Assembly: GCA_017556145.1 (NCBI GenBank)
Contig: JAFZCU010000213.1
Location: 1-47,920 of the forward strand
Direction: 5' to 3'
DNA: 47,920 nt
Source of the DNA: Prevotella sp.
Lineage (GTDB): Bacteria > Bacteroidota > Bacteroidia > Bacteroidales > Bacteroidaceae
Shown: positions 15,157 through 23,779 of the stretch, one piece after another
Layout of the letters: every line of letters begins with the position of its first letter
Numbering within the stretch: position 1 is the stretch's first letter
The notes under the pieces: model-generated
Seen by the model: the letters and a program-made list of their open reading frames with translations, nothing else
What the model was told of the DNA's origin: nothing
The model's database searches: none
Translations under genes and position numbers: made by a program

Positions 15157-17390
15157 TTCTCAAACATATCTTGAGAGCCATGATCGATGTGCGTCACGCG
15201 GTCGTTGAGCTCTGCCAGTTTACCGCTGTTCCAACGGTCGGTCGTTCCCACGAGATAGCCCGTGATACGCTGTAGCTTGTCGATGTTGGTGGAACCGCAC
15301 TTCGGGCACTTGACCAGATGGTCGTCGGCATTCTCGTAGCCACAGTCCATACAGCGGTTGCGGTTGTGGTTCACGCTGCCGTAGCCCATGTTCAGCTGGT
15401 CCATCATGTCTACCACACTCATGATGACCTGTGGGTTGTGGGTGGCGTCGCCGTCAATCTCCACGTAGAAGATATGTCCGCCACGGGTGATTTCGTGATA
15501 GGGTGCCTCCACCTCGGCCTTGTGACGGGCAGAGCACTTGTAGTACACGGGCACGTGGTTGGAATTGGTGTAATAGTCGCGGTCGGTGACACCCGGGATG
15601 CTGCCGAACTTCTTGCGGTCCTTCTTGGTGAACTTGCCGCTGAGACCTTCTGCCGGGGTGGCGAGTACGGAGTAATTATGGTGATAGTGCTCGCAGAAGT
15701 CGTTCACACGCTGACGCATATATCCGACAATCTTCAGACCTAACGCCTGACTCTCCTCGCTCTCTCCATGGTGTTTGCCTGTCAGGGCCACCAGACATTC
15801 TGCCAGTCCGATGAAGCCGATGCCAAGGGTGCCCTGGTTGATGACACTTTCGATGGTCTCGTTCGGCTTCAGCTTGTCGGCACCGATCCACAGACTCCTC
15901 ATCAGCAGGGGGAACTGCTTGGTCAAGGCGGTCTTCTGGAACAGGAAGCGGTCGTGGAGCTGCTTGGCAGTGACCTCGAGCATGTTGTCGAGCTTGGCAA
16001 AGAACATGTCAATGCGTTTCTGCTGATCCGGCTCCTCCCTACACTCGATGGCGAGTTTCACGATGTTGATGGTCGAGAACGAGAGATTACCACGGCCGAT
16101 GGATGTCCGCGGACCGAAACGGTTCTCAAACACGCGGGTACGACAGCCCATCGTGGCCACTTCGTGGACATAGCGCTTCGGGTCGTCGGCACGCCAGTCG
16201 GGATCCTGGTTGTAGGTGGCGTCGAGATTCAGGAAATTGGGGAAGAAGCGGCGTGCCGTCACCTTACAGGCGAGCTGATAGAGGTCGAAGTTGCGGTCCT
16301 CGGGCAGATAGTTCACCCCGCGCTTTTTCTTCCAGATCTGGATGGGGAAGATGGCGGTCTCGCCGCCACCCACGCCCTCGTAGGTGGAAAGCAGGATCTC
16401 ACGCATGACACAGCGTCCCTCGGCCGAGGTGTCCGTACCATAGTTGATGGACGAGAAGACCACCTGGTTGCCGCCGCGTGAATGGATGGTGTTCATGTTG
16501 TGGATAAAGGCCTCCATCGACTGGTGTACCCGGTTCACGGTCTTGTTGATGGCATGCTGCTGGGCACGCTCCTTGCCTGTCAGTCCGTCGAGTGGCTTCT
16601 TGAGATAGTCCATCAGCGGTTCGTCGTAGAGGTCCTTATAGCTCTCGCCGTTCAGTTCCTCCAAGGCTTTCAGTTCCTCGATATAACTCAGGCGTACGTA
16701 GGGGGCCAGATAGAAGTCGAAGGCAGGGATGGCCTGACCGCCGTGCATCTCGTTCTGTGCACATTCCATCGAGATACAGGCCAGCACCGATGCCGTCTCA
16801 ATGCGCTTGGCGGGTCTTGAGGCTCCATGGCCTGCGATGAAACCGCAGGTCAGGATGTTGTCCAACGGGTGCTGCACACAGGTCAGCGACTTCGTGGGGT
16901 AATAGTCCTTGTCATGGATATGCAGGTAGTTATGTTCAACGGCCTCGCGGGCCTCCTCACTGAGCAGATAGTCGTCGACGAAGGGTTTGGTGGTCTCCGA
17001 AGCGAACTTCATCATCATGCCGGCGGGGGTGTCGGCATTCATATTGGCATTTTCACGCGTGACATCATTATTCTTGATGTTCACGATATCGAGGAACACT
17101 TCGCGGGTCTTGGCCTTCCGGGCCACGGAGCGCTGATGGCGGTAGGCAATGTATTTCTGGGCCACATCCTTGCGGCTCGACTTCATCAGTTCCAATTCTA
17201 CGGCATCCTGGATCTCCTCCACGGTCATCTGACTCTCACCGCGCAGGGCGATGCGGTCGGTAATCTGATACAAGAGACGTTCGTCCTCACCCTTGTCTGT
17301 GTGAAGCATGGCCTTACGGATGGCTGCCATGATTTTCTGTTCATTGAAGCCCACAATGCGTCCGTCGCGCTTTACTACTGTCTGAATCAT
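15153..17390 (-). CDS. nrdD: Anaerobic ribonucleoside-triphosphate reductase (NrdD)
   Basis: The 745-residue class III ribonucleotide reductase makes dNTPs without oxygen. An N-terminal ATP-cone occupies residues 1-95 (VVKRDGRIVGFNEQKIMAAI). The catalytic barrel follows, with NTIHSRGGNQVVFSSINYGTD near 305-325. The C-terminus has the zinc site CMDCGYEN...CPKCGSTN and the glycyl-radical loop RITGYLVG at about 708-715. nrdG follows with a 4-nt overlap. A -7 element lies at 17424-17431. It fits an anaerobic organism. Confidence 0.97.
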   Translation of the reverse strand: MIQTVVKRDGRIVGFNEQKIMAAIRKAMLHTDKGEDERLLYQITDRIALRGESQMTVEEIQDAVELELMKSSRKDVAQKYIAYRHQRSVARKAKTREVFLDIVNIKNNDVTRENANMNADTPAGMMMKFASETTKPFVDDYLLSEEAREAVEHNYLHIHDKDYYPTKSLTCVQHPLDNILTCGFIAGHGASRPAKRIETASVLACISMECAQNEMHGGQAIPAFDFYLAPYVRLSYIEELKALEELNGESYKDLYDEPLMDYLKKPLDGLTGKERAQQHAINKTVNRVHQSMEAFIHNMNTIHSRGGNQVVFSSINYGTDTSAEGRCVMREILLSTYEGVGGGETAIFPIQIWKKKRGVNYLPEDRNFDLYQLACKVTARRFFPNFLNLDATYNQDPDWRADDPKRYVHEVATMGCRTRVFENRFGPRTSIGRGNLSFSTINIVKLAIECREEPDQQKRIDMFFAKLDNMLEVTAKQLHDRFLFQKTALTKQFPLLMRSLWIGADKLKPNETIESVINQGTLGIGFIGLAECLVALTGKHHGESEESQALGLKIVGYMRQRVNDFCEHYHHNYSVLATPAEGLSGKFTKKDRKKFGSIPGVTDRDYYTNSNHVPVYYKCSARHKAEVEAPYHEITRGGHIFYVEIDGDATHNPQVIMSVVDMMDQLNMGYGSVNHNRNRCMDCGYENADDHLVKCPKCGSTNIDKLQRITGYLVGTTDRWNSGKLAELNDRVTHIDHGSQDMFEK

Positions 17391-17423
17391 ATATTATGAA
17401 AGTTTTTAGTCAAAAATCGTTTG

Positions 17424-17431
17424 CAAAGATA
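17424..17431 (-). promoter_or_regulatory. -7 promoter element of nrdD-nrdG
   Basis: The minus strand reads TATCTTTG, a full -7 match, about 33 nt before the nrdD ATG. No convincing TTTG is seen at -33, where the sufE terminator sits instead. Confidence 0.55.
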
Positions 17432-17432
17432 G

Positions 17433-17472
17433 CAATAAAAAATGAAAAGCTCCCCATTTCGGGAAGCTTTTC
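17433..17472 (-). terminator. Intrinsic terminator after sufE
   Basis: GAAAAGCT and AGCTTTTC (17444-17451 and 17465-17472), extended by a CCC/GGG stretch, form a long stem. On the minus strand a T-rich tract (complement of 17433-17442) follows. It closes the U32-sufE transcript just before the nrdD promoter. Confidence 0.8.
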
Positions 17473-17515
17473 TTGTGTTAATAAATGCAAAGTTTTGCGT
17501 TTCGGAACCTGCCTT

Positions 17516-18109
<594 letters not shown>

Positions 18110-18119
18110 AAGTGTTGTT

Positions 18120-18190
18120 AACTCTGATTACTCTGATTATTCTGATTACTCGGATTATTCTGATTACTCTGATTATTCCGATTGCTCCGA
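18120..18190 (-). repeat. 9-bp repeat between the U32 gene and sufE
   Basis: The plus strand has about eight units of TCTGATTAC with variants TCTGATTAT, TCGGATTAT and TCCGATTGC. It encodes the last residues of the U32 protein (SSEQSE), provides its stop and then fills most of the gap to sufE. Confidence 0.9.
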
Positions 18191-19423
18191 AGAGACAAGC
18201 TTGAATAATTTGTCGCTGGGGCGGACTTTGGCGGTGACGGCGATAGAGACGCGGGTGCCCTGCTCGGCTATCTCCACAGGACCGTTGTCACCATGGATCT
18301 CATCGGCAGTGACGTACATCACCCCCGTTGTGGGACCCGTAATGAGCATCTTGTCGCCCACCTTGAAGGTGTTGGCCTCGACGGTGAACTCCGCCACGCC
18401 CAGTTTCGAGAAATATTTCACCCCCTTGCCGATATAGACCTTGCGCTCGGTGGCATTCGAACCGTAGTTCTTGTTCCACTCGCCCATGAGCTGTCCCTGG
18501 TAGTAGCCGTCCCAGAAACCGCGGTTGAAGACGGTGGCGAGTCGTTCGTCCCACGCGTCTTTCCTGTCCTCCGTGAACGTATCGTCGATGACGGCCTGGA
18601 TAGCTTCTTTGTAGCATTTAACCACTGTGTACACATATTCGGGTCCTCGCGCGCGACCTTCTATTTTAAACACCCGCACGCCGCTCTTCATCATGCGGTC
18701 GATGAAACGTATCGTCTTCAGATCCTTGGGCGACATGATATATTTGTTGTCGATGGCGAGTTGGTAGCCCGTCTCGTTGTCAGTGGCCGTATACGAACGC
18801 CGGCACACCTGGATGCACTCCCCACGGTTGGCGGAGCGGTTGGCGGCGTGCAGGCTCATGTAGCACTTGCCGCTGATGGCCATGCAGAGGGCACCGTGAC
18901 AGAACATCTCGATGCGGATCTGCTCACCAGAGGGACCGCAGATATGCTCATCCTCCACCTGACGGTAGATGTCTGCCACCTGGTCCATGTTCAGTTCGCG
19001 TGCCAGCACCACCACATCGGCAAACTGCGCGTAGAAGCGCAGGGCCTCGATGTTCGAGATGTTCAGTTGGGTGGAGAGATGTACCTCCTGTCCCACCTTG
19101 TTACAGTAGGTCATCACCGCCACGTCGGAGGCGATGACGGCAGAGATGCCGGCCGCTTTGGCAGCGTCGATGATGTCGTGCATCAGGGGGATATCCTCGC
19201 CGTAGATGATGGTGTTCACGGTGAGGTAGCTCTTGATGCCGTGCGACTCGCATTCCTGGGCGATGTCACGCAGGTCGTCGATGGTGAACACGGAGGCAGA
19301 GTGCGCCCGCATGTTCAGCTTCTCGATGCCGAAGTAGATACTGTCGGCACCGGCCTGTATCGCTGCCGCCAGGGACTCCCGGGAGCCCACGGGCGCCATG
19401 ATCTCAAAGTCTTCTATTCTCAT
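18173..19423 (-). CDS. Peptidase U32 family protein (TrhP-like tRNA hydroxylation protein)
   Basis: The 416-residue protein has the U32 signature around IEMFCHGALCMAISGKCYMS and SANRGECIQVCRRSY, whose cysteines bind an Fe-S cluster in studied members. It has a C-terminal U32_C-like domain (YIGKGVKYFSKLGVAEFTV). Proteins with this arrangement include TrhP, which works with prephenate to hydroxylate uridine-34 in tRNAs, so a protease role is unlikely. The start MRIEDFEIMAPVGS fits the family. Its -7 box is only 8 nt upstream, so the mRNA may be nearly leaderless. The last residues and stop are built from a 9-bp repeat shared with the gap to sufE. Confidence 0.88.
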   Translation of the reverse strand: MRIEDFEIMAPVGSRESLAAAIQAGADSIYFGIEKLNMRAHSASVFTIDDLRDIAQECESHGIKSYLTVNTIIYGEDIPLMHDIIDAAKAAGISAVIASDVAVMTYCNKVGQEVHLSTQLNISNIEALRFYAQFADVVVLARELNMDQVADIYRQVEDEHICGPSGEQIRIEMFCHGALCMAISGKCYMSLHAANRSANRGECIQVCRRSYTATDNETGYQLAIDNKYIMSPKDLKTIRFIDRMMKSGVRVFKIEGRARGPEYVYTVVKCYKEAIQAVIDDTFTEDRKDAWDERLATVFNRGFWDGYYQGQLMGEWNKNYGSNATERKVYIGKGVKYFSKLGVAEFTVEANTFKVGDKMLITGPTTGVMYVTADEIHGDNGPVEIAEQGTRVSIAVTAKVRPSDKLFKLVSSEQSE

Positions 19424-19430
19424 TTGGCTG

Positions 19431-19462
19431 CAAAGGTAGTGTAAAACGAGCGAAATACCAAA
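19431..19462 (-). promoter_or_regulatory. Promoter of the U32-sufE operon
   Basis: The minus strand reads TTTG (19459-19462), 20 nt, TACCTTTG (19431-19438): a full match to the Bacteroidetes consensus. The start of transcription would be only a few bases from the ATG at 19423. Confidence 0.75.
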
Positions 19463-19534
19463 TTATGCAAACGATTTTGCATGATTTAGCCAAAATATTA
19501 TGTTCTTATGTTCTTCTGTCTGAAAAAAAATGCG

Positions 19535-19542
19535 TATCTTTG
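19535..19542 (+). promoter_or_regulatory. -7 promoter element of the GH13 gene
   Basis: TATCTTTG matches the -7 consensus and lies 26 nt before the ATG at 19569. It overlaps an upstream in-frame ATG at 19530, which is therefore not the translation start. No clear -33 element is seen. Confidence 0.6.
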
Positions 19543-19568
19543 CAAAGTCATTAATAACTAAAGACGAT

Positions 19569-21599
19569 ATGCGTAGATTATTTATCCTAATGGCCCTTGT
19601 GGCTTTGAACATGACAGTGATGGCAGCAAAGAAGAGTGTAATAACCCGGATAGATCCTACCGACTGGTACGTGGGACTGAAGAATCCGACGGTGCAGTTG
19701 ATGGTCTATGGCAATGGCATCCGCGACGTGCAGAGCGTCACCACCGACTACCCTGGTGTCACCATCGACAGTTTGGTGCGTCTCGACTCGCCCAATTACC
19801 TATTAGTATATATGAACGTGCGTGATGCCCAACCCGGCACGATGACGTTGGTGTTTAAAGGAGAGAAGGAGAGAAGGAGTAAGGAGTTGAGATACGACTA
19901 TCAGTTGAAGGCCCGTGAGATGAGCGGTGACAAGCGGATGGGCTTCACCAATGCCGATGTGCTCTATATGCTCATGCCCGACCGTTTTGCTCAGGGTGCC
20001 GGCCATAATCCGCAGGTCAAGGGAATGCGCACCTATGTCGAGGACCGCAGCAAGCCCTCGTTGCGTCATGGCGGCGACCTGAACGGCATCCGTGAGCACC
20101 TCGACTATTTCAAGGAACTGGGTGTGACGGCCCTCTGGTTCACCCCTGTCCTGGAGAACGACTCGCCCGATCAGGAGAACGGTTTCTCGACTTATCATGG
20201 CTATGCCACCACCGATTATTATAAGGTAGACCCCCGCTTTGGCACCAATGCCGATTACAAGCTTCTCTGCGACGAAGCGCACGCGAAAGGCCTGAAGGTG
20301 GTGATGGATATGATTTTCAACCACAGCGGCTTTGAGCATCCCTGGACGCATGACATGCCCTCGAAGGACTGGCTCAATACCCCGGATTGGTTGAAGGAAG
20401 AGCAATCTGGCCGCGACCCCATGACCGGCTTCTCGAATTTATCAGAGAACTCCGAAAACTCTGAGTCCTCAGAGAACTCTGAAAACTCCGAGTCCTCCGA
20501 TAAGTCTGCCTATCTGCAGACCTCTTATAAGCTTACCCCTGTCCTCGACCCCTATGCCTCGAAGGTCGATCTCAAGGAGACCACCGAAGGCTGGTTTGTA
20601 CCCTCGATGCCCGACCTGAACCAGCATAACCCCCACCTCATGCGCTATCTCATCCAGAACAGCATCTGGTGGATCGAGACCGTCGGCATCGACGGTATCC
20701 GCATGGATACCTATCCCTATGCCTATGCTGATGCCATGGCGCAGTGGATGAAGGAGCTCGATGAGGAATATCCCAACTTCAACACCGTCGGTGAGACCTG
20801 GGTCACGGAGCCTGCCTATACCGCTGCATGGCAGAAGGGCTTTGTCTCCTCCCCTAAGTTAGGGGAGGCCGGGAGGGGTCTGAACCCGAGTATTGGCAAT
20901 ACTTACCTCAAGACCGTTATGGATTTCTCCTTCTTCGACAAGCTGAATCAGGCCAAGAATGAAGAGACTGATGCCTGGTGGAATGGTTTGAATCGTCTTT
21001 ACAATTCATTCGTCTACGACTACCTCTATCCGAACCCCTCGAGTGTGATGGCTTTCATCGAGAATCATGATACCGACCGCTTCTTGGGCAATGGCCGTGA
21101 TACCCTTGCTCTGAAGCAGGCTTTGGCTTTATTACTGACGGTGAACCGTATTCCTCAACTCTATTATGGTACCGAGATCTTGATGAACGGCACCAAGGAA
21201 GTGACCGACGGAAATGTGCGTAAAGACTTCCCTGGCGGCTTCCCTGGCGACACGCATAATTGTTTTACAAAAGAAGGTCGTTCAAAGGCAGAACAGTCGA
21301 TGTTCCAATGGCTCAGTCGTCTGCTCCATTGGCGACAGGGAAATGAGGTCATCACCAAGGGTAAGCAGATCCAGTTTATTCCTTATAATGGCATCTATGT
21401 CATTGCCCGTCAGTATCGGGGTCGTACGGCGCTCACCATCCTCAATGGCACCAGCAAACCCGCCACCCTCGACGTGGCCCGTTATGCCGAGGTGATCGGT
21501 CGTGCTGCCAAGGTGAAGGACATCCTGACGAACCGTTATTTCGATCTTTCCACCGACCTCGAACTCAAGCCCCGCCAGAGCCTGATCCTCGAATTTTGA
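19569..21599 (+). CDS. Secreted GH13 alpha-amylase / neopullulanase-like enzyme
   Basis: The product is 676 residues from ATG 19569 with a signal peptide (MRRLFILMALVALNMTVMA). An N-terminal cyclomaltodextrinase-type beta domain (about 20-115) precedes the GH13 barrel. Catalytic residues by motif are D380 (DGIRMDTYPY), E409 (VGETWV) and D501 (FIENHDTDRF). A C-terminal beta domain ends the protein. It should hydrolyse alpha-1,4-glucans in the periplasm, like SusA. Two stretches look foreign: a Ser/Glu/Asn tract near residues 290-313 from a 9-bp repeat, and SPKLGEAGRGL near 427-437 from a palindromic element. It stands alone, with a promoter before it and hairpins after it. Confidence 0.92.
   Translation: MRRLFILMALVALNMTVMAAKKSVITRIDPTDWYVGLKNPTVQLMVYGNGIRDVQSVTTDYPGVTIDSLVRLDSPNYLLVYMNVRDAQPGTMTLVFKGEKERRSKELRYDYQLKAREMSGDKRMGFTNADVLYMLMPDRFAQGAGHNPQVKGMRTYVEDRSKPSLRHGGDLNGIREHLDYFKELGVTALWFTPVLENDSPDQENGFSTYHGYATTDYYKVDPRFGTNADYKLLCDEAHAKGLKVVMDMIFNHSGFEHPWTHDMPSKDWLNTPDWLKEEQSGRDPMTGFSNLSENSENSESSENSENSESSDKSAYLQTSYKLTPVLDPYASKVDLKETTEGWFVPSMPDLNQHNPHLMRYLIQNSIWWIETVGIDGIRMDTYPYAYADAMAQWMKELDEEYPNFNTVGETWVTEPAYTAAWQKGFVSSPKLGEAGRGLNPSIGNTYLKTVMDFSFFDKLNQAKNEETDAWWNGLNRLYNSFVYDYLYPNPSSVMAFIENHDTDRFLGNGRDTLALKQALALLLTVNRIPQLYYGTEILMNGTKEVTDGNVRKDFPGGFPGDTHNCFTKEGRSKAEQSMFQWLSRLLHWRQGNEVITKGKQIQFIPYNGIYVIARQYRGRTALTILNGTSKPATLDVARYAEVIGRAAKVKDILTNRYFDLSTDLELKPRQSLILEF
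20437..20507 (+). repeat. 9-bp repeat in frame within the GH13 gene
   Basis: The units AACTCCGAA, AACTCTGAG, TCCTCAGAG, AACTCTGAA, AACTCCGAG, TCCTCCGAT encode Ser-Glu-Asn/Ser triplets. The core TCNGA matches the other 9-bp tracts. It lies in a loop before SYKLTPVLDPYASKVDL. Confidence 0.85.
20848..20878 (+). repeat. Palindromic element in frame within the GH13 gene
   Basis: Arms CCTCCCCTAA and TTAGGGGAGG flank a single G (20848-20868), followed by CCGGGAGGGG. It encodes SPKLGEAGRG between two well-conserved segments of the barrel. It looks like a small dispersed palindromic repeat that landed in phase. Confidence 0.75.
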
Positions 21600-21607
21600 T
21601 AAACACG

Positions 21608-21628
21608 ACACAAACATCCGTTTTGTGT
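21608..21628 (+). terminator. Hairpin just after the GH13 stop
   Basis: ACACAAA (21608-21614) pairs with TTTGTGT (21622-21628). It lies 9 nt past the stop codon and holds the left inverted-repeat arm in its loop. Its role as a terminator is uncertain. Confidence 0.35.
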
Positions 21629-21636
21629 TAACTACC

Positions 21637-21673
21637 CCCCCAACAGTTAAAAAGAGTTAACTTTTGGGGGTTT
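21637..21673 (+). terminator. Strong stem-loop between GH13 and the fimbrial locus
   Basis: CCCCC-AACAGTTAA (21637-21650) pairs with TTAACTTTT-GGGGG (21657-21670) with one mismatch and a six-base loop, then TTT. It should insulate the fimbrial promoter from GH13 transcription. The short T-run makes its strength uncertain. Confidence 0.6.
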
Positions 21674-21685
21674 ATCGGCAAAAAA

Positions 21686-21717
21686 CTTGTTTGGTAAGGA
21701 AATTTTTCTTACTTTTG
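21686..21717 (+). promoter_or_regulatory. Promoter of the fimbrial locus
   Basis: CTTG (21686-21689), 20 nt, TACTTTTG (21710-21717): a full -7 and a three-of-four -33. The transcript would begin near 21722, about 40 nt before the ATG at 21763. It is the only promoter-like site I noted for the locus. Confidence 0.6.
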
Positions 21718-21762
21718 CCTATTACAAGCGCATAATATACTTTGCGCGCGTATGTGAAACGG

Positions 21763-22578
21763 ATGTTAAAGACTTCTAAAATCGCCTTACTGGTACGACA
21801 AATTCTGTTGTTAATCGTCTTACTGGTGTCACCGCAAATCAGTCTGTTTGCGGCAGGTGGAGATGATGGCTCTAACCTTCCCGAGGAACAAGACACACTG
21901 CCTCGTCGCGAGCTGCTTTCTGTCAAGACGAACATGCTGCTCGACGTAGCCTATATGCCCGGTTACAACCGTTGGTGTCCCATCCCCAACATCGCTGTCG
22001 AGTACTATCCCAAGAACGGTCATTTTACCTTTGGTGCCTCGTTCGACTGTCCCTGGTGGCAGGACTACGATGCCCATAAGTATTTCCAGATACGCAACTA
22101 TCAGTTGGAGACCCGTTACTATCTGCGTCGGGGTGACTTGGCCGACAACCCGCCGGGTGAAGGTGCGGCCTTCCGCGGACTTTATCTGCAGGGTTATGGC
22201 AACCTCGGTCTGTTCGGCATCTGTTTCGATGCTGACCGCGGTTGGGTAGGCGAGGGCTTTGGCGCCGGTCTTGGCGTGGGCTATGTCACGCAGTTGTCGA
22301 AGAATGGTCACTGGCGTCTCGAGTTAGGGTTGCAGGCGGGCTTCTTCAGGTGCAAATACGACCCCTACCAATATGAGAACCCGGTGGACCCTACCTACCG
22401 CGACCATCTGTACTACTACAAATGGTCGCAGGACCCGGAACTCTTCAAGAAGCGCCAATATCGCTACACTTGGGTGGGTCCGACACGCATCGGGGTGACG
22501 TTGACTTACGACCTGCTCTATCGCAGGATCAGCAAGAAGGGTGTGAGCTTCAAGAACAAGGAGGTGATGACGAGATGA
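21763..22578 (+). CDS. DUF3575 outer-membrane protein of the fimbrial locus
   Basis: The product is 271 residues from ATG 21763; an upstream in-frame TTG is less likely. A signal peptide (to about LFAAGG) precedes the DUF3575 pattern ELLSVKTNMLLDVAYMPGYNRWCPIPNIAVEYYPKNGHFTFGASFDCPWWQDY, repeated amphipathic strands and many aromatic residues, consistent with a small outer-membrane barrel. DUF3575 genes commonly lead fimbrillin gene sets in Bacteroidales. It is probably an outer-membrane or assembly component. The stop overlaps the next start by 4 nt. Confidence 0.85.
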   Translation: MLKTSKIALLVRQILLLIVLLVSPQISLFAAGGDDGSNLPEEQDTLPRRELLSVKTNMLLDVAYMPGYNRWCPIPNIAVEYYPKNGHFTFGASFDCPWWQDYDAHKYFQIRNYQLETRYYLRRGDLADNPPGEGAAFRGLYLQGYGNLGLFGICFDADRGWVGEGFGAGLGVGYVTQLSKNGHWRLELGLQAGFFRCKYDPYQYENPVDPTYRDHLYYYKWSQDPELFKKRQYRYTWVGPTRIGVTLTYDLLYRRISKKGVSFKNKEVMTR

Positions 22579-23747
22579 TGAAGCGTAGCGACTATAATAT
22601 CCAGACGGTGACCCGCTCGGCGATTGTCCTTTCGCTGGCGTGGTTGTTGCTTTGCTGCATCCCTGAGCCGCCGCTGCACCTCTTCGACGGCGGTGATGTC
22701 ACCGTCGACCTGCCGATGGTGAAGCTCGAGCTCGATGCCTATTGGAACTACGAGACTTACGACAGCATACACACCTGGCGTGACGAATGGTACTACGGCT
22801 GGGACGAGACCGACCGGAGGATCTTCGGTGAGATTGGCTATACCGAGCCTACCGGCTTCAGCCTGCGCCGCTACTTCACGGGTTTGGAGCCGCTGGCACC
22901 CCATACCAGTGTGCTGGCGAATACGGTCAACGGCCACTCCTTCCAGGGGAAATACACCTGGGGCTTCTGGGATATCCTCGTCTGGAACGACATCAAGACC
23001 CCCGACGGCGTGCAGAGCCTGAACTTCGACGAGAAGACCTCGCTCGACTATGTGTTGGCCTACACCAACCCGTCGATGGTTTCCACCCGTTATGAGGAAC
23101 CGAAGTACACACGGTCGTACTACCAGCCCGAGGAGCTCTTCTCTGCCTATGAACAGGGTATTGAGATCGACCGCAACCTCACGGGCTTCGAATACGACCC
23201 CATTACCGGTGTCTATGTCAAGAAGCTCAACATGGTGCTCATGCCGATTACCTACATCTATCTCACACAGGTCATCCTGCACCATAACCGGGGCAAGATT
23301 GTCGGTGTCGACGGCATTGGCCGTCTCTCCGGCTTCGCACAGAACACCATTGTGAATACAGGTTTGGCTGCCGAGGACTACATCACCGTCTATTATGACA
23401 CGCGCTTCAAGAACAACTGCGACATGTTGGGCGAAGCGGTAGACATCGTGGGAGGACGGTTGCTTACTTTCGGAATTGGTGGGCAGAATGCCAACCATAT
23501 CAAGCATAGAGACGACGTGAAGGACAAGGTACCCCATTACCTTGACGTCACCATGCAGTTCAACAACGGCATGGACTCCACCTTTGTGTTCGACGTGACT
23601 GAAAAGGTGCGCCGCCGTTGGAAGGGCGGTGTCATCACCGTCGAATTGGACATGGATACCGTGGGTATCCCCTCTCGCTCTGGAGGCTCTGCCTTCGATG
23701 CTGTCGTGAAGGACTTCGAAGAAGAAACCTACGAATTTGACATGTAG
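22575..23747 (+). CDS. DUF5119 lipoprotein of the fimbrial locus
   Basis: The product is 390 residues from the ATG at 22575, overlapping the previous stop (ATGA). The N-terminus has a basic region, a hydrophobic stretch and LAWLLLCC, a plausible lipobox with the acylated Cys at 27 or 28. The following segment is a beta-rich domain typical of DUF5119, which regularly lies between DUF3575 and fimbrillins. By analogy it may be a fimbrial anchor or minor subunit. There is no enzymatic motif. Confidence 0.82.
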   Translation: MMKRSDYNIQTVTRSAIVLSLAWLLLCCIPEPPLHLFDGGDVTVDLPMVKLELDAYWNYETYDSIHTWRDEWYYGWDETDRRIFGEIGYTEPTGFSLRRYFTGLEPLAPHTSVLANTVNGHSFQGKYTWGFWDILVWNDIKTPDGVQSLNFDEKTSLDYVLAYTNPSMVSTRYEEPKYTRSYYQPEELFSAYEQGIEIDRNLTGFEYDPITGVYVKKLNMVLMPITYIYLTQVILHHNRGKIVGVDGIGRLSGFAQNTIVNTGLAAEDYITVYYDTRFKNNCDMLGEAVDIVGGRLLTFGIGGQNANHIKHRDDVKDKVPHYLDVTMQFNNGMDSTFVFDVTEKVRRRWKGGVITVELDMDTVGIPSRSGGSAFDAVVKDFEEETYEFDM

Positions 23748-23779
23748 TGAACGATGAATACTCATAAATATTGATCAAT

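Larger units (their letters stand above)
21613..21767. other. Candidate invertible promoter segment of the fimbrial locus
   Basis: AACATCCGTTT (21613-21623) and its exact reverse complement AAACGGATGTT (21757-21767) enclose 133 bp. The enclosed segment holds the stem-loop at 21637-21673 and the promoter at 21686-21717. The right arm covers the DUF3575 ATG. Promoters between inverted repeats of this size drive phase variation of surface structures in Bacteroidales. No recombinase gene is in the window, so this is a candidate only. Confidence 0.4.

Noticed and set aside
18293-19444. Plus-strand reading frame of 383 codons opposite the U32 gene
   Set aside because: It is a shadow of the U32 coding sequence; the minus-strand protein has clear family motifs.
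21742-21762. TTG at 21742 as the start of the DUF3575 protein
   Set aside because: The ATG at 21763 gives a better signal peptide, and the extra residues are charged.
22518-23765. Minus-strand frame of 415 codons opposite the DUF5119 gene
   Set aside because: Antisense shadow with His/Val/Glu-rich composition and no motif; the plus strand is part of a coupled operon.
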